64,000 nucleotides of DNA. Origin: Ephydatia muelleri. Its lineage: Eukaryota > Porifera > Demospongiae > Spongillida > Spongillidae. Of this stretch, positions 25,341 through 36,899 are shown piece by piece. Within the stretch, counting starts at the first letter, position 1, and each line of letters opens with the position of its first letter. Under the pieces are notes generated by a model. The model did not search any database, was not told the DNA's origin, and saw only the letters and a list, made by a program, of their open reading frames with translations. The stretch lies in contig JABACO010000003.1 of NCBI GenBank assembly GCA_013339895.1, forward strand, positions 8,970,909 to 9,034,908. Reading direction: 5' to 3'. The translations under genes were made by a program, and so were the position numbers.

Positions 25341-25755
25341 ATGTTGTTAAATATATATGTACCATGTGGTTGGCCATGGACGCTAAAGGTGGCAGAAAAT
25401 GTGGAAGTCCACTGGTCTGACAAGCGTATTTACGAAGCCACCATCCAAGCTTTAGGTCAGAACAATATATTCATAATGGCTTGTGTTTATACTATATTTG
25501 AAAAACGGAGTCAGAAGGAGATGAATGGACTCGCCGACGCACTGGAAGACTATTCTGTAAGTCAACATGAACGCAAAGTGTCGAAGCCTGCGTAGTTGGC
25601 AGAAACTTAAGAACTCTGATGAATCAATGAGGTGTGGGGAAGAACTGACTTCAGATGTGGGTAAACCAAGGCCTTCACGTGATGCAGTGGTGGATGAAGA
25701 TCAGGTTCGGCAGGAGGTGATGGGTGAAACAGAAGTTGAAGTTGACTGGGGCTGA
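25341..25755 (+). other. Possible 5' exons of an unrecognised gene
   Basis: An open frame reads KVAENVEVHWSDKRIYEATIQALG and then meets a donor-like TTTAG/GTCAGA near 25458; a further ORF at 25567-25755 is acidic and ends EVEVDWG. The region starts about 190 bp from the oppositely directed EnSpm ATG, and the space between contains TGACGTGAGTCA (25195-25206), an AP-1/CRE-like site. I see no known domain. It may be the start of the gene ending at 28042, but intermediate exons are not secure. Confidence 0.25.
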
Positions 25756-25769
25756 TGCTTGCTTGGACT

Positions 25770-26520
25770 TGTCTGTTTTTGGTGTATGAGCTGTTTACAG
25801 CTGTTTTTTCGGTGCATATTATTTCATTTAATAACTCTTCCAACGTGAACTGCAGAAGAGAGGGTGTGGGTGTGTGAAAAGGATATGAAATACAATTACA
25901 GTATGAATTCATTTAATCAGTCGTACATTTCAATACGCGTTAATGAAATGCTAATGAGAGTACTAAAACAACGCGTGTTTAGCGGCCATAAATACAGCGT
26001 GTTTACACAAAAAAACTAGTCCTATACGCATAAGTACGCTACTAATCGTAACATCAAAATACGCATAAGGACACGTTCTTACGCGAAGTTACGCCAAAAA
26101 TTTCTCCAGGGGGATTACAAATCTGATATCCAAAGCGGCTATATACATAATTAATAGCTATAGCTCTTGATACTATATCCACTAGTGTGATGTACGCTGA
26201 AATTTGTTTTAAGATGCAATTAATAACGGCTACGCTGTAATCGGGCACGCCCTTCGTTTCGCGGTATTTTAAGGCTAAAAGTACAGATTTTTTCCAGGCA
26301 GTTTGCATACACAAATTTAGCCTAAATGTCTTTCTTAATACTATAAAGCCATTGTAGTTCTGAAAAATGATCAAAATAATACATTGATGGCAAGATATAT
26401 CAGCTTTTAGTTGCTAAAAGTTTTAGATTTATTCATATCACTTTTGCGGTTGACTTTGGGGGGAGGATCCAATATGGCGAAAAGTTCGCAGTGTTGTACT
26501 CATAAAAGCAATTCTGGAAT
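25770..26520. other. Intergenic, ACGC-rich
   Basis: Between 25930 and 26100 the tetramers ACGC/GCGT recur many times in AT-rich sequence without a regular period. No gene is seen. Confidence 0.4.
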
Positions 26521-27141
26521 TTGCAGTCCTGTTGTACACGTAAGTGTCCTAAACTTTTAGGGCGTCCATGGAAGCATGGTGTGGTGGGTTTTAAACAGCC
26601 TGAACACCACAACGAGTATAGAGCTTCCCGACCTACATGTTTAGACGACATGGAACCCGAAGGGATTTCAGCTCTGCCAACTGATCAGATTGCTTCAAAA
26701 TCTAACATTTTGAACGTTTACAAACTCACGGGTCTTGAGGAGGCATATGGTGATATCAATAATCTTCCATCCATGAAGTCAAGAATGAAAGTGAGGAATA
26801 GAAATGACATAGATGATAAGGGATTTTGCACCGTTGAGAGTCTTTAGAAAAGGTGTCCTTGGAGTAATAAAATTACTGTTGCCCGCCAACAGCCATAAAA
26901 GACATTTTCAGAATTCCAGTTGCAGGTGTTGATAATGGGTTTGAAGATCACTGGCATCAGCTCCTACTAGTACTTCCCAAGCAGGAAATTCAGCTGAAGT
27001 TATTCCACAGCACCCTCTTCAGCCTATGCTAAAGAGCATTATTCAAGAGTTGAGAAGAACATATCATGAGGTAAAAAAGGTTCAAGACGAACAAAAGAAG
27101 ATCAATGCAACACTGGTACAAATGACTGCTCTTTTTCAATA
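26521..27141 (+). other. Possible internal exons, unrecognised gene
   Basis: ORF 26521-26847 contains NVYKLTGLEEAYGDINNLP with no known match. A second open stretch, about 26957-27141 after a CATCAG acceptor, reads STSQAGNSAEVIP, then a helical segment IIQELRRTYHEVKKVQDEQ ending in TAG, which would form a short coiled coil. Whether these belong to the gene ending at 28042 is inference. Confidence 0.25.
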
Positions 27142-27403
27142 GAGAGTAGTCCCTATAAAGTAAGCTATCCATTTAAACATCAATATAACTCCTTAAACCC
27201 CTGTGTCAACGTGTATCTATGTATGTATTAGGAAGAACTATGCATTCAACTAGCAACATTGTTTTGCAAGGATGTGCATAGAAAGCCTTCCAAGTTGGCA
27301 ATAACCGTTAAATGTGCAATCAAGTATCTAAGAATTGCCTGTAGGCTTATTTGTATTGTAAAGGTCCATTAATCTATACATATTTTTGTATCATCCCTTG
27401 CAG

Positions 27404-28042
27404 GAGGTTGAAAAGTGCTAGGTGGTGATGCCCTTCATGCACAGAAACTTCAGAAGGGCATGAAGTTTGCAACGAGGAAGCTTACAGACATACGTTCAGA
27501 GGAACGATGAAGGTATGTACAGCCCTGCTTAGTTTACATACAAGTGTGTGTGTGTATGTGTGTGTGGTCGGGGGGCCTTGTGGGTTTTATCTCAGTGTTT
27601 TATTTCATGTGATTCTAATGTGTACAAACTTGGATAATGCTTTTTTTTTCAGCTCTTTGGTGTGAATCCTTGTGACACCTTTCCTGCACTTCAAAAAGAC
27701 TTTGCACCGAGGTATATGACAGCGTGCCAAGTCAGCTTGGAATTTCTTGAAATTTATATTAAAAACCTTGCTGTTTTGGTAAGATAACACTTACAATATA
27801 TGCATATGATGTTAATAACGCCTTTTATTTTATTTCAGCGTGTTTTTGTTAGGACTGTAGGTTATTCCAATGCTAAACATAACACATACTCTGAATTCAA
27901 CAAATGGATTGACGACGTTTTTAAGGGGGAACCAACGGACGACGAGCTCGAAGACATAGCACGTCATGATAGCGAATTTAACTACCGTGACACAGTACAA
28001 CCACCAGCAAGTGCAGCACCATCAACAACAAACGAGCTGTGA
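27404..28042 (+). CDS. 3' exons of an unrecognised protein
   Basis: Exon 27653-27778 (42 codons, acceptor after a run of ten T's, donor TTTTG/GTAAGA) joins in phase 0 to exon 27839-28042 (acceptor ATTTTATTTCAG, 67 codons and TGA). The product reads LFGVNPCDTFPALQKDF, CQVSLEFLEIYIKNLAVL, then TVGYSNAKHNTYSEF and a disordered tail (PPASAAPSTTNEL). A preceding exon 27404-27512 (CCTTGCAG to GATGAAG/GTATGT) gives CPSCTETSEGHEVCNEE in the matching frame but has a TGA just before the CPSC. So the gene may be slightly damaged, or that exon may be spliced differently. CPSC with later Cys hints at zinc binding. The splice sites are the strongest seen in the window. Family unknown; it could be host or transposon. 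Confidence 0.5.
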
Positions 28043-28997
28043 TGGCAAAACCAGTCAATAACTTACAAACTCTCAGTGCTTCACATTGCTATGAATGAGA
28101 GATGAAGATATTATGATGATTTTGTATTAAACACCTTTGCCGTATTCAATCGTTGAAGACACAAGAAGCTTATATAAGCCACGCTGACATGTAAGCTGAC
28201 TGTTCGAAGGTATATCGTAGTGTATGGTGCTTAAATACAATAGACAAACGTAACACGACACATGTACCAGCAGATACACGGACACGAGCGCAGCACCAGT
28301 CCGAAATTCGTGTGTGAAAAAGTACGAAGTGAAGAGCCAGGGTAAGCCCCTTTGTTTATTATGATCGGTTGATGCTTGTAATGAATACGATTGAAAAAAA
28401 AAAACCTAACCATTTGTGTATTGTATCGAGTTGTTGGTGCAAGCGAAAGTGTACATCGTGGTCCGCGAAGTTGGGTTTGATGCTCGCAACATCGCTATTA
28501 AAATTTGGACTCGCCGCTCTCAGCTACAAAAGTTAGGGCCGGCAACCGCACTTTCAAAACAAAGCCACCCTCCTGTTTAGGAAGGATGGTCTTTCTTACG
28601 TATAGTGCAACAACGCTAGATATGTATTTACATCGGGTGCTGAACACTACCTTACCCATAACGTAGTCTTGTAAGCGCTAAATTTTATAATGGGGACGGG
28701 GACGGGTACCTTTCCCTTCAAGTCCTCCCAGCTGTAAGGAATACAGTATAGCAAGTGTCGGCAGAACTTTCTCCATTACACCATTACACCAGACTAACGT
28801 TTCTCCATAAAGTGGTGCATCCAATTATGAGACTCAAAACTTGTTCTGTTCAAAAGTTGTCATGCTCTGCGTGGTCACACAATAGCTTAGCTATTTACTC
28901 AAAAAATTAATTCCGTTAATATTAATTTCGTGCACACGATTGCTATAAGCTACAACTCGGCGTGCGCTAAACATGTGTTGACTTGTCACAAACATAT
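28043..28997. other. About 0.95 kb intergenic
   Basis: No gene is seen. Sequence is mixed, with a few CpG-rich patches near 28260-28300 and 28430-28560. Confidence 0.4.
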
Positions 28998-29071
28998 GTC
29001 GTACTAAGTGTCACATATAAACTCGATGTAGGTGGTCGTACTAAGTGTCACATATAAACTCGATGTAGGTG
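28998..29071. repeat. Exact 37-bp tandem duplication
   Basis: Units 28998-29034 and 29035-29071 are identical, beginning GTCGTACTAAGTGTCACA. The duplication forms the start of the ORF that follows. Confidence 0.9.
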
Positions 29072-30018
29072 GTCTTAACCTACCTGAGTTGCAGCTGGAA
29101 GCCCACATTGATCTTCATGTGACGATTGAATCTGCTCACGATCACAGTTCAACAGACGATACAGTATGTGGGCTCAAGATACCGAACAAGCTGCTTTACC
29201 TGTGGTACTGCGATCGCACTGCTGGATGCCAACTTATTAAAGCACTTAATGGGGCCATACTTCACCACTGCTTTGCCGTCCGCGAAGATTGCCAGCGAGT
29301 TAGTGAACGCTTGCGTGCAGAATACATGGCACTGGCAAGCAACTATCACGCTGCAGTTAGCGATCGTAAGAGGCTTTCGCTGCTCGAAAACGCCTACATT
29401 ATTAACATCATGCCTGGTAAGTCAGTGTTGGTACAGGATTACGTTACACTAACTGAAGACTTTGAGCGTGGTTTTGAAAAGGAAACTGATAAATTGTACG
29501 AACAGGTCACTAGTCTGTTGCTGTCAGAGATGTCTTGTGAACCAAACAGAGGAAAGCCTGTAGACGAGCTATCTCCGCGACAGGCAAGAAGAAAAATTGG
29601 CGAGTTCCAGGATAAAGTGGAAGCAGTACTGTGGTTTGCTGAGAGTTATGGACTAGAACCAACAGTACTCCATTTGGAAACTGCAACCTCCCACCAACCT
29701 GTTGAACTAAGTCTGACAAACGAGGTTCCTGCTACATGGAGGGAGACATGTAATTTGTTGTGTCCTACAAATGAGACACATCTGTCTTGCTTGCACTATG
29801 TATTCGTTCCTCGTATCAATGCACAGCTCAAAGTATTTATGCAGGCATGGAACAACCATTCCATGCGCACAGAGCATTGAATGACTCCTGCACAGATATG
29901 GACTAGAGGACTTTTGCTTTCTGACTTAGAACAACCTTTATCAGAAGATTATGGCATTGATGACTTTGATGGTACTAATCTATTTGATGACAGCTCTGTT
30001 GAGTTCCTGAGGTTCTAA
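29066..30018 (+). CDS. ORF with integrase-like C-terminal segment; probably transposon-derived
   Basis: An open frame of about 280 codons runs to 29880 with no ATG in its first 90 codons, so it probably begins by splicing. The N-terminal two thirds is helical and charged, with no motif known to me. The end, HLSCLHYVFVPRINAQLKVF then AWNNHSMRTEH, matches the C-terminal part of the rve-type DDE integrase domain found in several eukaryotic DNA transposons and domesticated genes. The same motif family continues to about 30018 (MTPAQIW, then an acidic tail). The catalytic core that should precede this part is absent, so the element is partial. I infer either a truncated transposon gene or a new gene built on its tail. 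Confidence 0.45.
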
Positions 30019-30890
30019 CCCAGTTAAGTAATGAGCAACTTGCCTTCCTTGCTGAACAACATTGCCCACTTTAGAGCAGCAACTATCATGGATTGGACTT
30101 GTATTTAGCTGTGCGAGAACATATGTTGATATAATAGATTGTTTAGTAACTTGTTCAGTACTTTTTTCCCAAAGCCTGTGTATGTATTTTGTAATTTGTA
30201 GAGTTGTTACCTCAAATGTATTTGGTGGGGTTGTATGATAATTCATTCCTACATACACAACCATTTTGATCAACAAATTGAGATAATATCAAGGCATAGA
30301 AAGATGCTGCCATGTATGCAATTGGTAGTGAAGTGCATGAGGGATCTATAGTGATGGATGGTGGGGTCACAGTGCAGAATTGCGAGGAGGGGAACAAGCG
30401 AGGTGGTGGCAATAGGAAATGAAGTGTGTGGGGGGGGGTATACACAAACAGAAAGACCTAGCTTATACTGAGATTGATCACATGCCTTGATTAAGGAACA
30501 AAGGGTGCAGAAACTGTTTCATACCTTATGCTGTGATAAAACGGATATGAAGATTAATTGAAAGATATATAAAAACAATTATTTGAAAGATGAAAAAGAT
30601 TATTTGAAATATACAATGGACACTGCAATAAAGAAAGGACCGTACACTTACACAATGAGCTTAATTGTTCTTGAATTACTTTCAGCTAAAATTTCTGATT
30701 CCCGATAGAGGAATGCAGCTACTGTTATTATGGTTAAGAAACCTATTAACATTACCTTCTTATAATATGCTTCAACTGTTAGTTTTATAATAATCTACTG
30801 AGCATACATGATTTTTGTCCTCATCTATACATTCGTGTTTTTGTTATTGCAATAGTAGTTTAGCAACTATTCCTAGTATTTTGCATCTAC
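30019..30890. other. About 0.9 kb without a recognisable gene
   Basis: AT-rich with a G run at 30430-30437. No motif is seen on either strand. Confidence 0.4.
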
Positions 30891-30965
30891 ATGTATTATT
30901 TTGCTAGTTTGTCAATGAAATGTATTACTTCCACACAGGCTGCATCTATTATGCACTCTATGTCT

Positions 30966-31170
30966 ACACCCCCCTCTACATCATATGCAAGTCATGGAGA
31001 TATCCCCTCTACATCATATGCAAGTCATGGAAATATCCTCTCTACATCATATGCAAGTCATGGAGATACCCCCTCTACATCATATGCAAGTCAAGGAAAT
31101 ATCCTTTCTACATCATATGCAAGGCGTGCTGATATCCCCTCTACATCTGATGAAAGGCATGAAGATATCT
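30966..31170 (+). repeat. 33-bp minisatellite in an open frame
   Basis: About six copies of a 33-bp unit encode an 11-residue repeat, STSYASHGDIP and variants, inside a plus-strand frame open from 30891 to 31262. Copies are diverged at a few sites. The frame-preserving length may mean coding origin, but there is no supporting domain, and the frame runs directly into Gypsy-derived sequence. Confidence 0.7.
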
Positions 31171-31254
31171 GTAGTCATGCACCTACTCCTCCAAACTCAA
31201 CTCTGTCACAGGCTGTGGAAGGGCTGGTTGCTAAGTTTAGATTTTGTTCCAATA

Positions 31255-31740
31255 CAGGTTGACACCTCATAGCACTACAGGAATCTCACCAGCGGAACTG
31301 ATTTATGGAAGGAGACTGATCAAAGTTGGATAGTATTCATCCATCATTGGCTGCACAGATGGAGAGGAAACAGCAGGCACAGAAGGTGTACCATGATTGA
31401 AACAACAGAGATAGGATTCTCAAAGAGGATGATGATGATGTATTGTTAAGGTGTATAAAAAGAAGGGTCGTGGAAACCAGGGGTCATCAGAAAATGTACG
31501 GGTCCAATGCATTTTCAGGTCTCGTTAGACGATGGTTCATGTTGTCGCAAGCATAAAGACCAAAGGAACAGTGGACATGTGGACTTCGGGGAGAAAAGAA
31601 AGAGAGCAAATGAATAGAGAAGATCCAGCACTGAGGAAAAATCAGAGAAAGACTGAAGAAAACTGCACCAGAGCAAGAACCACCGCCTAGGGAGATAAAT
31701 TATACTTGCTAGCATTGTTGAGAACGTAAATATCCTACCA
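31255..31740 (+). mobile_element. Ty3/Gypsy fossil, integrase end
   Basis: A plus-strand fragment shows the end of a Gypsy-type integrase: TTGISPAELIYGRRL, then a His/Gln-rich segment ending in an acidic stretch. It is broken, with several breaks, and no LTR, gag or polymerase part adjoins it. It looks old. It is a scrap inserted in, or left beside, the minisatellite at 30966. Confidence 0.6.
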
Positions 31741-32418
31741 GGAAAGTTGTCACTTGGTCCGAAGATGGAAGATGGTCTCCTCTTTTATCAAAAATCAAAG
31801 ACTGACCAAGCCGGCCTACCTCAACCACTGTCAGGCGTCCCATCAGAGGGCATTATTCATTTTCAGACGAGACGACCCATATCATTTAGAGCCATGCAGT
31901 CCATCCTGCAAGACCTGTTGCACTGATTGGACAGGCACTTCAGCAATATAGGCAGGACTTCCACCATCTACCGTCCAGCGACTCGGCCGATAGCCCAACT
32001 CTGCATTCACTGCCTACACCATACCTTCTGACACTTCCCTCTGACACTGCAAGTTTAGCACTAGCCCCCTGGTTCATTCTACACACTTTATCCCTTGTAT
32101 GCTAATTGTACCTACTACCTGGAACCACACTTAACCAATCTATTGGGGGTTGCACTTTGGGTGGCACTGCTTCAGAGCAAATGATATTGAACACAAGCGT
32201 AAGAAGCACAGTGTTTTTCTTTCCAACATAGGACCAAAAGCCTACAAACTTTTGAGCACGCTGGTGGCACCGACAGCTTCTAATAGAATATATGGTTCAA
32301 CGCTGTATGCCTGTATGCCTAGTTCGAGATGGGCCTGATAGGTTCAGCTTTTAGCGATGGTAGGGTTGATAGTTCAAGTTGCGGTTCAATTTTAGCATGG
32401 GGACTGCGAAGTACACAA
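31741..32418. other. About 0.7 kb without a recognisable gene
   Basis: Some of this may still be 3' sequence of the Gypsy fragment. Nothing is recognisable. Confidence 0.4.
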
Positions 32419-32465
32419 TAACCACACACATGCAAACACACACACACATACACATACACACACAG

Positions 32466-32549
<84 letters not shown>
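32419..32549. repeat. (CA)n microsatellite
   Basis: Interrupted CA repeat becoming pure from about 32487 to 32548. Confidence 0.95.
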
Positions 32550-32551
<2 letters not shown>

Positions 32552-32732
32552 TCTGGGTCCTTACGTTGGTGGAATAGTAGTTTGGGTAGATGGTAGAGCC
32601 ATAACTCCTATATCACGACCTTCTTCACAGGTTTGGCCAATGTCTCAATGTCCTGTGCACGTGCTGGTTAATTAATGTTTTCTCCCGACTCCCGAATTTC
32701 TTTTTGACGATCGCGTGTCAGCACATGCGCGA

Positions 32733-35110
32733 AAATGGGCCATCGACAAAGGCGAAATCTTGCAACAAATGCTGCGAATGCACGTTGGAATAAAACTTAG
32801 GTTCTACAGAAATACCAGCAACACATCCTATTACATCGAACTCAAATACAGATATTGCTATCGTGACAAATCTGGTGTCATCAAGTGCTGTAATTGAAAG
32901 TCAAGGTGATGGAAACTTGGAATCCGATATGGAGGTGAAAGAAGATGTCAACATCCATTCCGATTCCTATGAGGGCAACGGCAATATCAGTGATGAAAGA
33001 CAAGATGACGGAAACATGGAGTGTGACGAGAATGAGGATGACGGTGATGTAAGTCAAGGTGATGAGTCTTGTGACAACGATGGCGATATCAGTAAGGACG
33101 ATTCGCGTAATGGTGACCCTGACTACGTACCACCTGTCGAAATCTGCATCGATGAGGCAGACTCCCCTGATTCAAATGGTGGGTGAGTTGAGTCAGTTGC
33201 ATGATTTTATTTCATCTATAAATTCGAATATGACACCAGGCTGTAAGGGAAAATTAGTTTCCACTGCTCTCAAGCGTTCTGGGTTGGGTGGAGCAGTTGA
33301 TACGTCCTTTACATGTGATGATTGTGATAACAGAAAAACAACATTTCGGAGTTCAACTAGGTACAAACCTCCTTCAGGCCGATCAAACCAAAGTACTGTA
33401 GGGTTCATGTTACAGGTTGCATTCTTAGTAGCTGGTTGTCCATATGCAAAATATCTTTTTGTGTTTTGAAATACGGATTGGGCTTGTTTTGTTCAAGCGA
33501 ACAAACATTCAGACACACCTCCTAGTGTAACCTCTCTTCTGAATACTCAGTGTGAAATAGCAAAAAAATGATATGAAAGCTTAATCATGTTATGAAGCTG
33601 GTAGTTGGGAAAAGGCAATTACATGTGCTGATGGAGTATGGTTAACCAAGGGATATCATAGTACAAATGGCAGTGCAACAGTCAGAAACTACCGGAACAA
33701 TTCTTTATTGTATTACACGCACAAATGTCAAAAAAGGTCTCCTAATGACACTGATCTGTGGCTTGGAACCTCAAAGGGTATGGAAGGTGTTTCGTTAGAG
33801 GAACAAGCTAGATTAGAAAACTTGAAAATCAAATACCATGTTCAAGACGCCGTTTCTTCAAGTGCCAATGCGTTAGCAAAACATTTTCTGGAGGCAAATA
33901 TATTATTTTGTGGAGGACATTTCAATAGGTCATTTGACAAAAGCCTAGACAAACTGAAAAAGTCAAAAGGATTTAGTTCAGAAAAACAGAATCACTATTC
34001 TAGTGTATTTCAATTGAAAAACTAGAAGAATGTGTATGTCATTGTAAGAATAATCACTATCAAAATTGTGGTTGTAAATCAGATGACTTCATAACTCAGA
34101 GTAAAAAGACTTTTATGGGATTATTGATTAATGCAGGGACAGATCATGAGAAGTTTGCACGTGACGTAGAGATTCTAGGTAAATATCACAGCAGAGACAT
34201 TCATACGTACTGTACATTTCATGAAATTGTTTTGTGCAGTTGTGGTGAATCTCAAGACTGGTCGAATCTCTTGTGTGATGGGAAATAATACCATAGTAAT
34301 TGCATTGCCCATATCATGCTACGGCATTTGAAATGGAATGCTTAGACCATGCAAGGCAGTCTAAAAATTTGATTCATCCTACGATGGGGAAAGGTTCATA
34401 CCAATTATCTTGAATCATCTCAAAGTACTTTGATCCAGTTTAGAACCAAGGATATAGCATTGAAAAGGATCACTATATCCTTTCAACCAAATTGGGGTTA
34501 TTGCATGCTAACAGGAGCTACATGTATGCGAAGACTCCTGGGTACAATTGGATTATAGAATAGTATCAGAATGCTAATTTGCCATTTGGTTACTTCCTGT
34601 ACTGAGTATTCTCACAGTCGATACAAAGCACAGCAAGCATTAAAAACTGAAGCATCAGTCCGAATACGTAGTAAACAAATAAAAAAGCACAGAATGTTTG
34701 AACAAGATCAGCGGCAGTAATACATTGTTCAGCTAAAAAAACTTAGCAGGATTCTACATGATTACAGTGGGGATCAGTGTGAAAGCAAAATAGTTTCAGG
34801 TGCAAAAAAAATCAAAAGCAAATTTTTATAACAAGTCAGGGACATAAAACTAACTAAGCAAAAAACTGTTCAAAACAAGCATGTTCACATATTCTAATTG
34901 GCTAAGCTGAAAAATGTTCCAAAAAAGTATGTAGGCCATTCCAAATTGATTAAGCAGAATACTCTTAAACAGACCGAGAATAAAAGTCATGTTGACAAGT
35001 CTAATGATCTATCTGACTACTGCAGTTGTGAATCAAATACTGGGCATCATTACAAAGCTTGCTTGCTATATCCTTTGAATAAGGAAAAACTATCCCGATT
35101 TGTGACTAGT
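32733..35110 (+). pseudogene. Mutator-like transposase
   Basis: Parts in order: 32863-33186 acidic, with recurring DGN and NGNISDE blocks; 33190-33460, GKLVSTALKRSGLGG with FTCDDCDN and LQVAFLVAGCPYAKY, the Cys-containing start of the mutator-like domain; 33600-34020, ITCADGVWLTKGYHST (first catalytic Asp region), KGMEG, and LFCGGHFNRSFDKSL; 34030-34260, CHCKNNHYQNCGC and CTFHEIVLCSCG (Cys/His cluster); 34380-34500, YLESSQSTLIQFRTKDI; 34995-35100, the CSCESNTGHHYKACLLYPLNK knuckle. In intact relatives the CGGH, HSN-E and CKCGS-T-H motifs occur in the same order. At least six frame changes or stops interrupt it. The role would be excision and insertion of the element in the nucleus. Confidence 0.65.
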
Positions 35111-35205
35111 GGTCATGACACTTTTGAGCAAAATGGGATTGTTAAAATTGGGTATAATAGTAATTCTATACAACCTCGTGGTCCAGCGAAGAATGGAAGG
35201 CATCA

Positions 35206-35760
35206 GTGTGCAATTATATCAATGAGCTTAATGATTCTGGTGGCTCTAGTTCTAAAGCCAATCTAAATTGCTCAGTACAACAGCGGGCAACTCGAAGTTC
35301 AAGAACTGATGTAGTATCTTTGAAACCCCACGTTATTCTCAAAGTTCAAGGAGATGGTAATTGCCTTTACAGGTCACTATCTCAACTTGTATTCAACACA
35401 GAGCATTATTTTGAAAGCATAAAAAAGTGCATACTAGCATTTGTTCAGCAACAAAAGAATGAAGGGTTATTTACCAATTAGCCCAAGATTTTGAGGGTAG
35501 AAAATTTGTACCTTTAGAATTAGTTCGAAAAAGAGTTATATCGAGTTCATGTTGGGGCCACACATGAGAATATATTCATTTTTGCAACTCTGCTGCAATC
35601 ACCAATTCTTCAAATATCACTAAATGGGTTCAATTTAATCCACTGTCTGCAAATGATGTATGTTTGAGTGTCAACGAACAGTGTGTACTGCATTTAATCA
35701 ATCACGATAACACGCATTACGATGCAGTGAATCCTCAAATAGGTGCAATTTTATACTCAA
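35206..35760 (+). pseudogene. OTU-type cysteine protease domain of the transposon
   Basis: ILKVQGDGNCLYRSLSQLVF at about 35336-35395 carries the OTU catalytic box (D-G-N-C, with the Cys nucleophile). About 110 codons later, in another frame, LHLINHDNTHYDAVNP supplies the matching catalytic His region (H-Y-D-A-V). Between them YFESIKKCILAFV and ENIFIFATLLQSPIL fit the fold's helices and strand. Frame changes separate the parts. OTU enzymes remove ubiquitin; transposon-borne copies might protect the transposase or alter chromatin, which is inference. The domain follows the transposase zinc knuckle by about 240 bp and may have been one polyprotein with it. Confidence 0.65.
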
Positions 35761-35805
35761 TGGATGGTGTTGAGTGTAACATTAGTTTGCTGCAACCCCT
35801 CACTG

Positions 35806-35970
35806 CATGGCAGCTCACCCTCATGGTAGTATTCTATACCCTCATGGTGCTATTGTACACCCTAGTGGCACTATTGTACACCATCGTGGTGCTATTGGTA
35901 CACCCTCACGGTGCTATTGCATACCCTCGTGGTGTACATACTCTCACAAAGTACACACCCTCATGGTGTA
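35806..35970. repeat. 21-bp minisatellite
   Basis: About six diverged copies of a unit of roughly 21 bp, CCTCATGGTGCTATTGTACA and variants, follow directly after the OTU domain. Confidence 0.75.
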
Positions 35971-35999
35971 GGGTGTTATGCAGACTACAAGGAACCACA

Positions 36000-36465
36000 A
36001 CCTTGGAGTAAGTTCGATATTTGCAAGTAACTGTCAATGATTTAACTTCCTTACAGGATTTTTGAACAGTTGGCTGAAAAGAAAAGGACATTTGTGTTGT
36101 ATGCTTGAGCAGTGTTAGCGTAGAGGTTATTTTCCCCTGGGTGGATTTTCCTCAAGGGTTTGCCACTCCAGGGTTTTTGTTTCCAAGCGATAGATTGTAG
36201 GCAACAATGCCCTGAATGAGCCGAATTTTTTAATTTTGCCTCACTTCTCCAATTTTTATTTATGTATTTTTTTCTTTTATGGTATACAATAATGTGACTA
36301 ATGGCTCAATTCAATATTGAATACCTTGGGACGGGTCATAAATAATTGCATTTCAAAATGATCTGAGAGGGAGGATGGTCCTACTTGTGGTATCTAGTGG
36401 TGAGGGAGGAGGAAGGGTGACCAACATCACCTCCCAATAGTATAAAGTTTAAAGCCTGACAGTAA
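36000..36465. other. Intergenic stretch
   Basis: No gene or repeat is recognised in this AT-rich sequence. Confidence 0.4.
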
Positions 36466-36469
36466 GGAG

Positions 36470-36545
36470 GACGTCCGAGCTGACTTGCCGTAGGCAGCTG
36501 CCTATTCCGTGATCAGGTTTATGCAAGTTCAAATCCTGTCATTCT
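36470..36545 (+). repeat. tRNA-like SINE head (weak)
   Basis: GACGTCCGAGCTGACTTG resembles a Leu/Ser-type tRNA start with A box, and GTTCAAATCC 50 bp later matches the B-box consensus. The stems do not pair well, so this is not a working tRNA; a decayed tRNA-derived SINE head is the likeliest reading. Confidence 0.3.
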
Positions 36546-36764
36546 TAAATGACGATCCCCCGAGAATCCCCCGAGAGTACCTCTGGGTCCCCCCCCTTCC
36601 CCCCATCTGTCCACTCAGAGACCATTCCGGCAGACCAGCCGGACCTGAACTTCCGCAAACAAACAGGCCATGGCTACATTTATCACGTGACATGTACACA
36701 GGGAGGCCAGTTTTCAATGGTGGGAGGGGCACAATGTGATGGAATATTAGAATAAGGAGCGAAT

Positions 36765-36870
36765 GAGGAACATAGGGGGGAGGGGGTGGACATAGGGGAA
36801 GGGGTGGGGGCATACAGTGTAGGGGGAGGTGTGGGGGACATAGGAAGAAAGAGTGGGGAACAAGAGCGAG
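36765..36870 (+). other. G-rich tract, possible G-quadruplex
   Basis: Runs of three to six G's recur at short spacing (CATAGGGG, GGAGGGGGTGG, AAGGGGTGGGGG, TAGGGGGAGG). The plus strand could form G-quadruplexes. Confidence 0.5.
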
Positions 36871-36899
36871 AGGGTATGTGACGGCTGAAGGACGCTGAG

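Larger units (their letters stand above)
32733..35800 (+). mobile_element. Mutator-like DNA transposon with OTU protease, decayed
   Basis: A plus-strand series runs from a short basic start (MGHRQRRNLATNAANARW at 32733), through an acidic repeat region, a transposase core and zinc-knuckle tail, to an OTU-type cysteine protease. The transposase belongs to the Mutator-like group that is frequent in sponge and cnidarian genomes. Many stops and frame changes mark it as dead. Terminal inverted repeats were not found, so limits are approximate. Confidence 0.65.

Noticed and set aside
36470-36545. A functional tRNA gene
   Set aside because: A- and B-box-like words are present but the acceptor and T stems do not pair; kept only as a weak SINE head.
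36509-36813. Pro-rich ORFs on both strands
   Set aside because: Composition follows runs of C and G; no start context, splice site or motif supports them.
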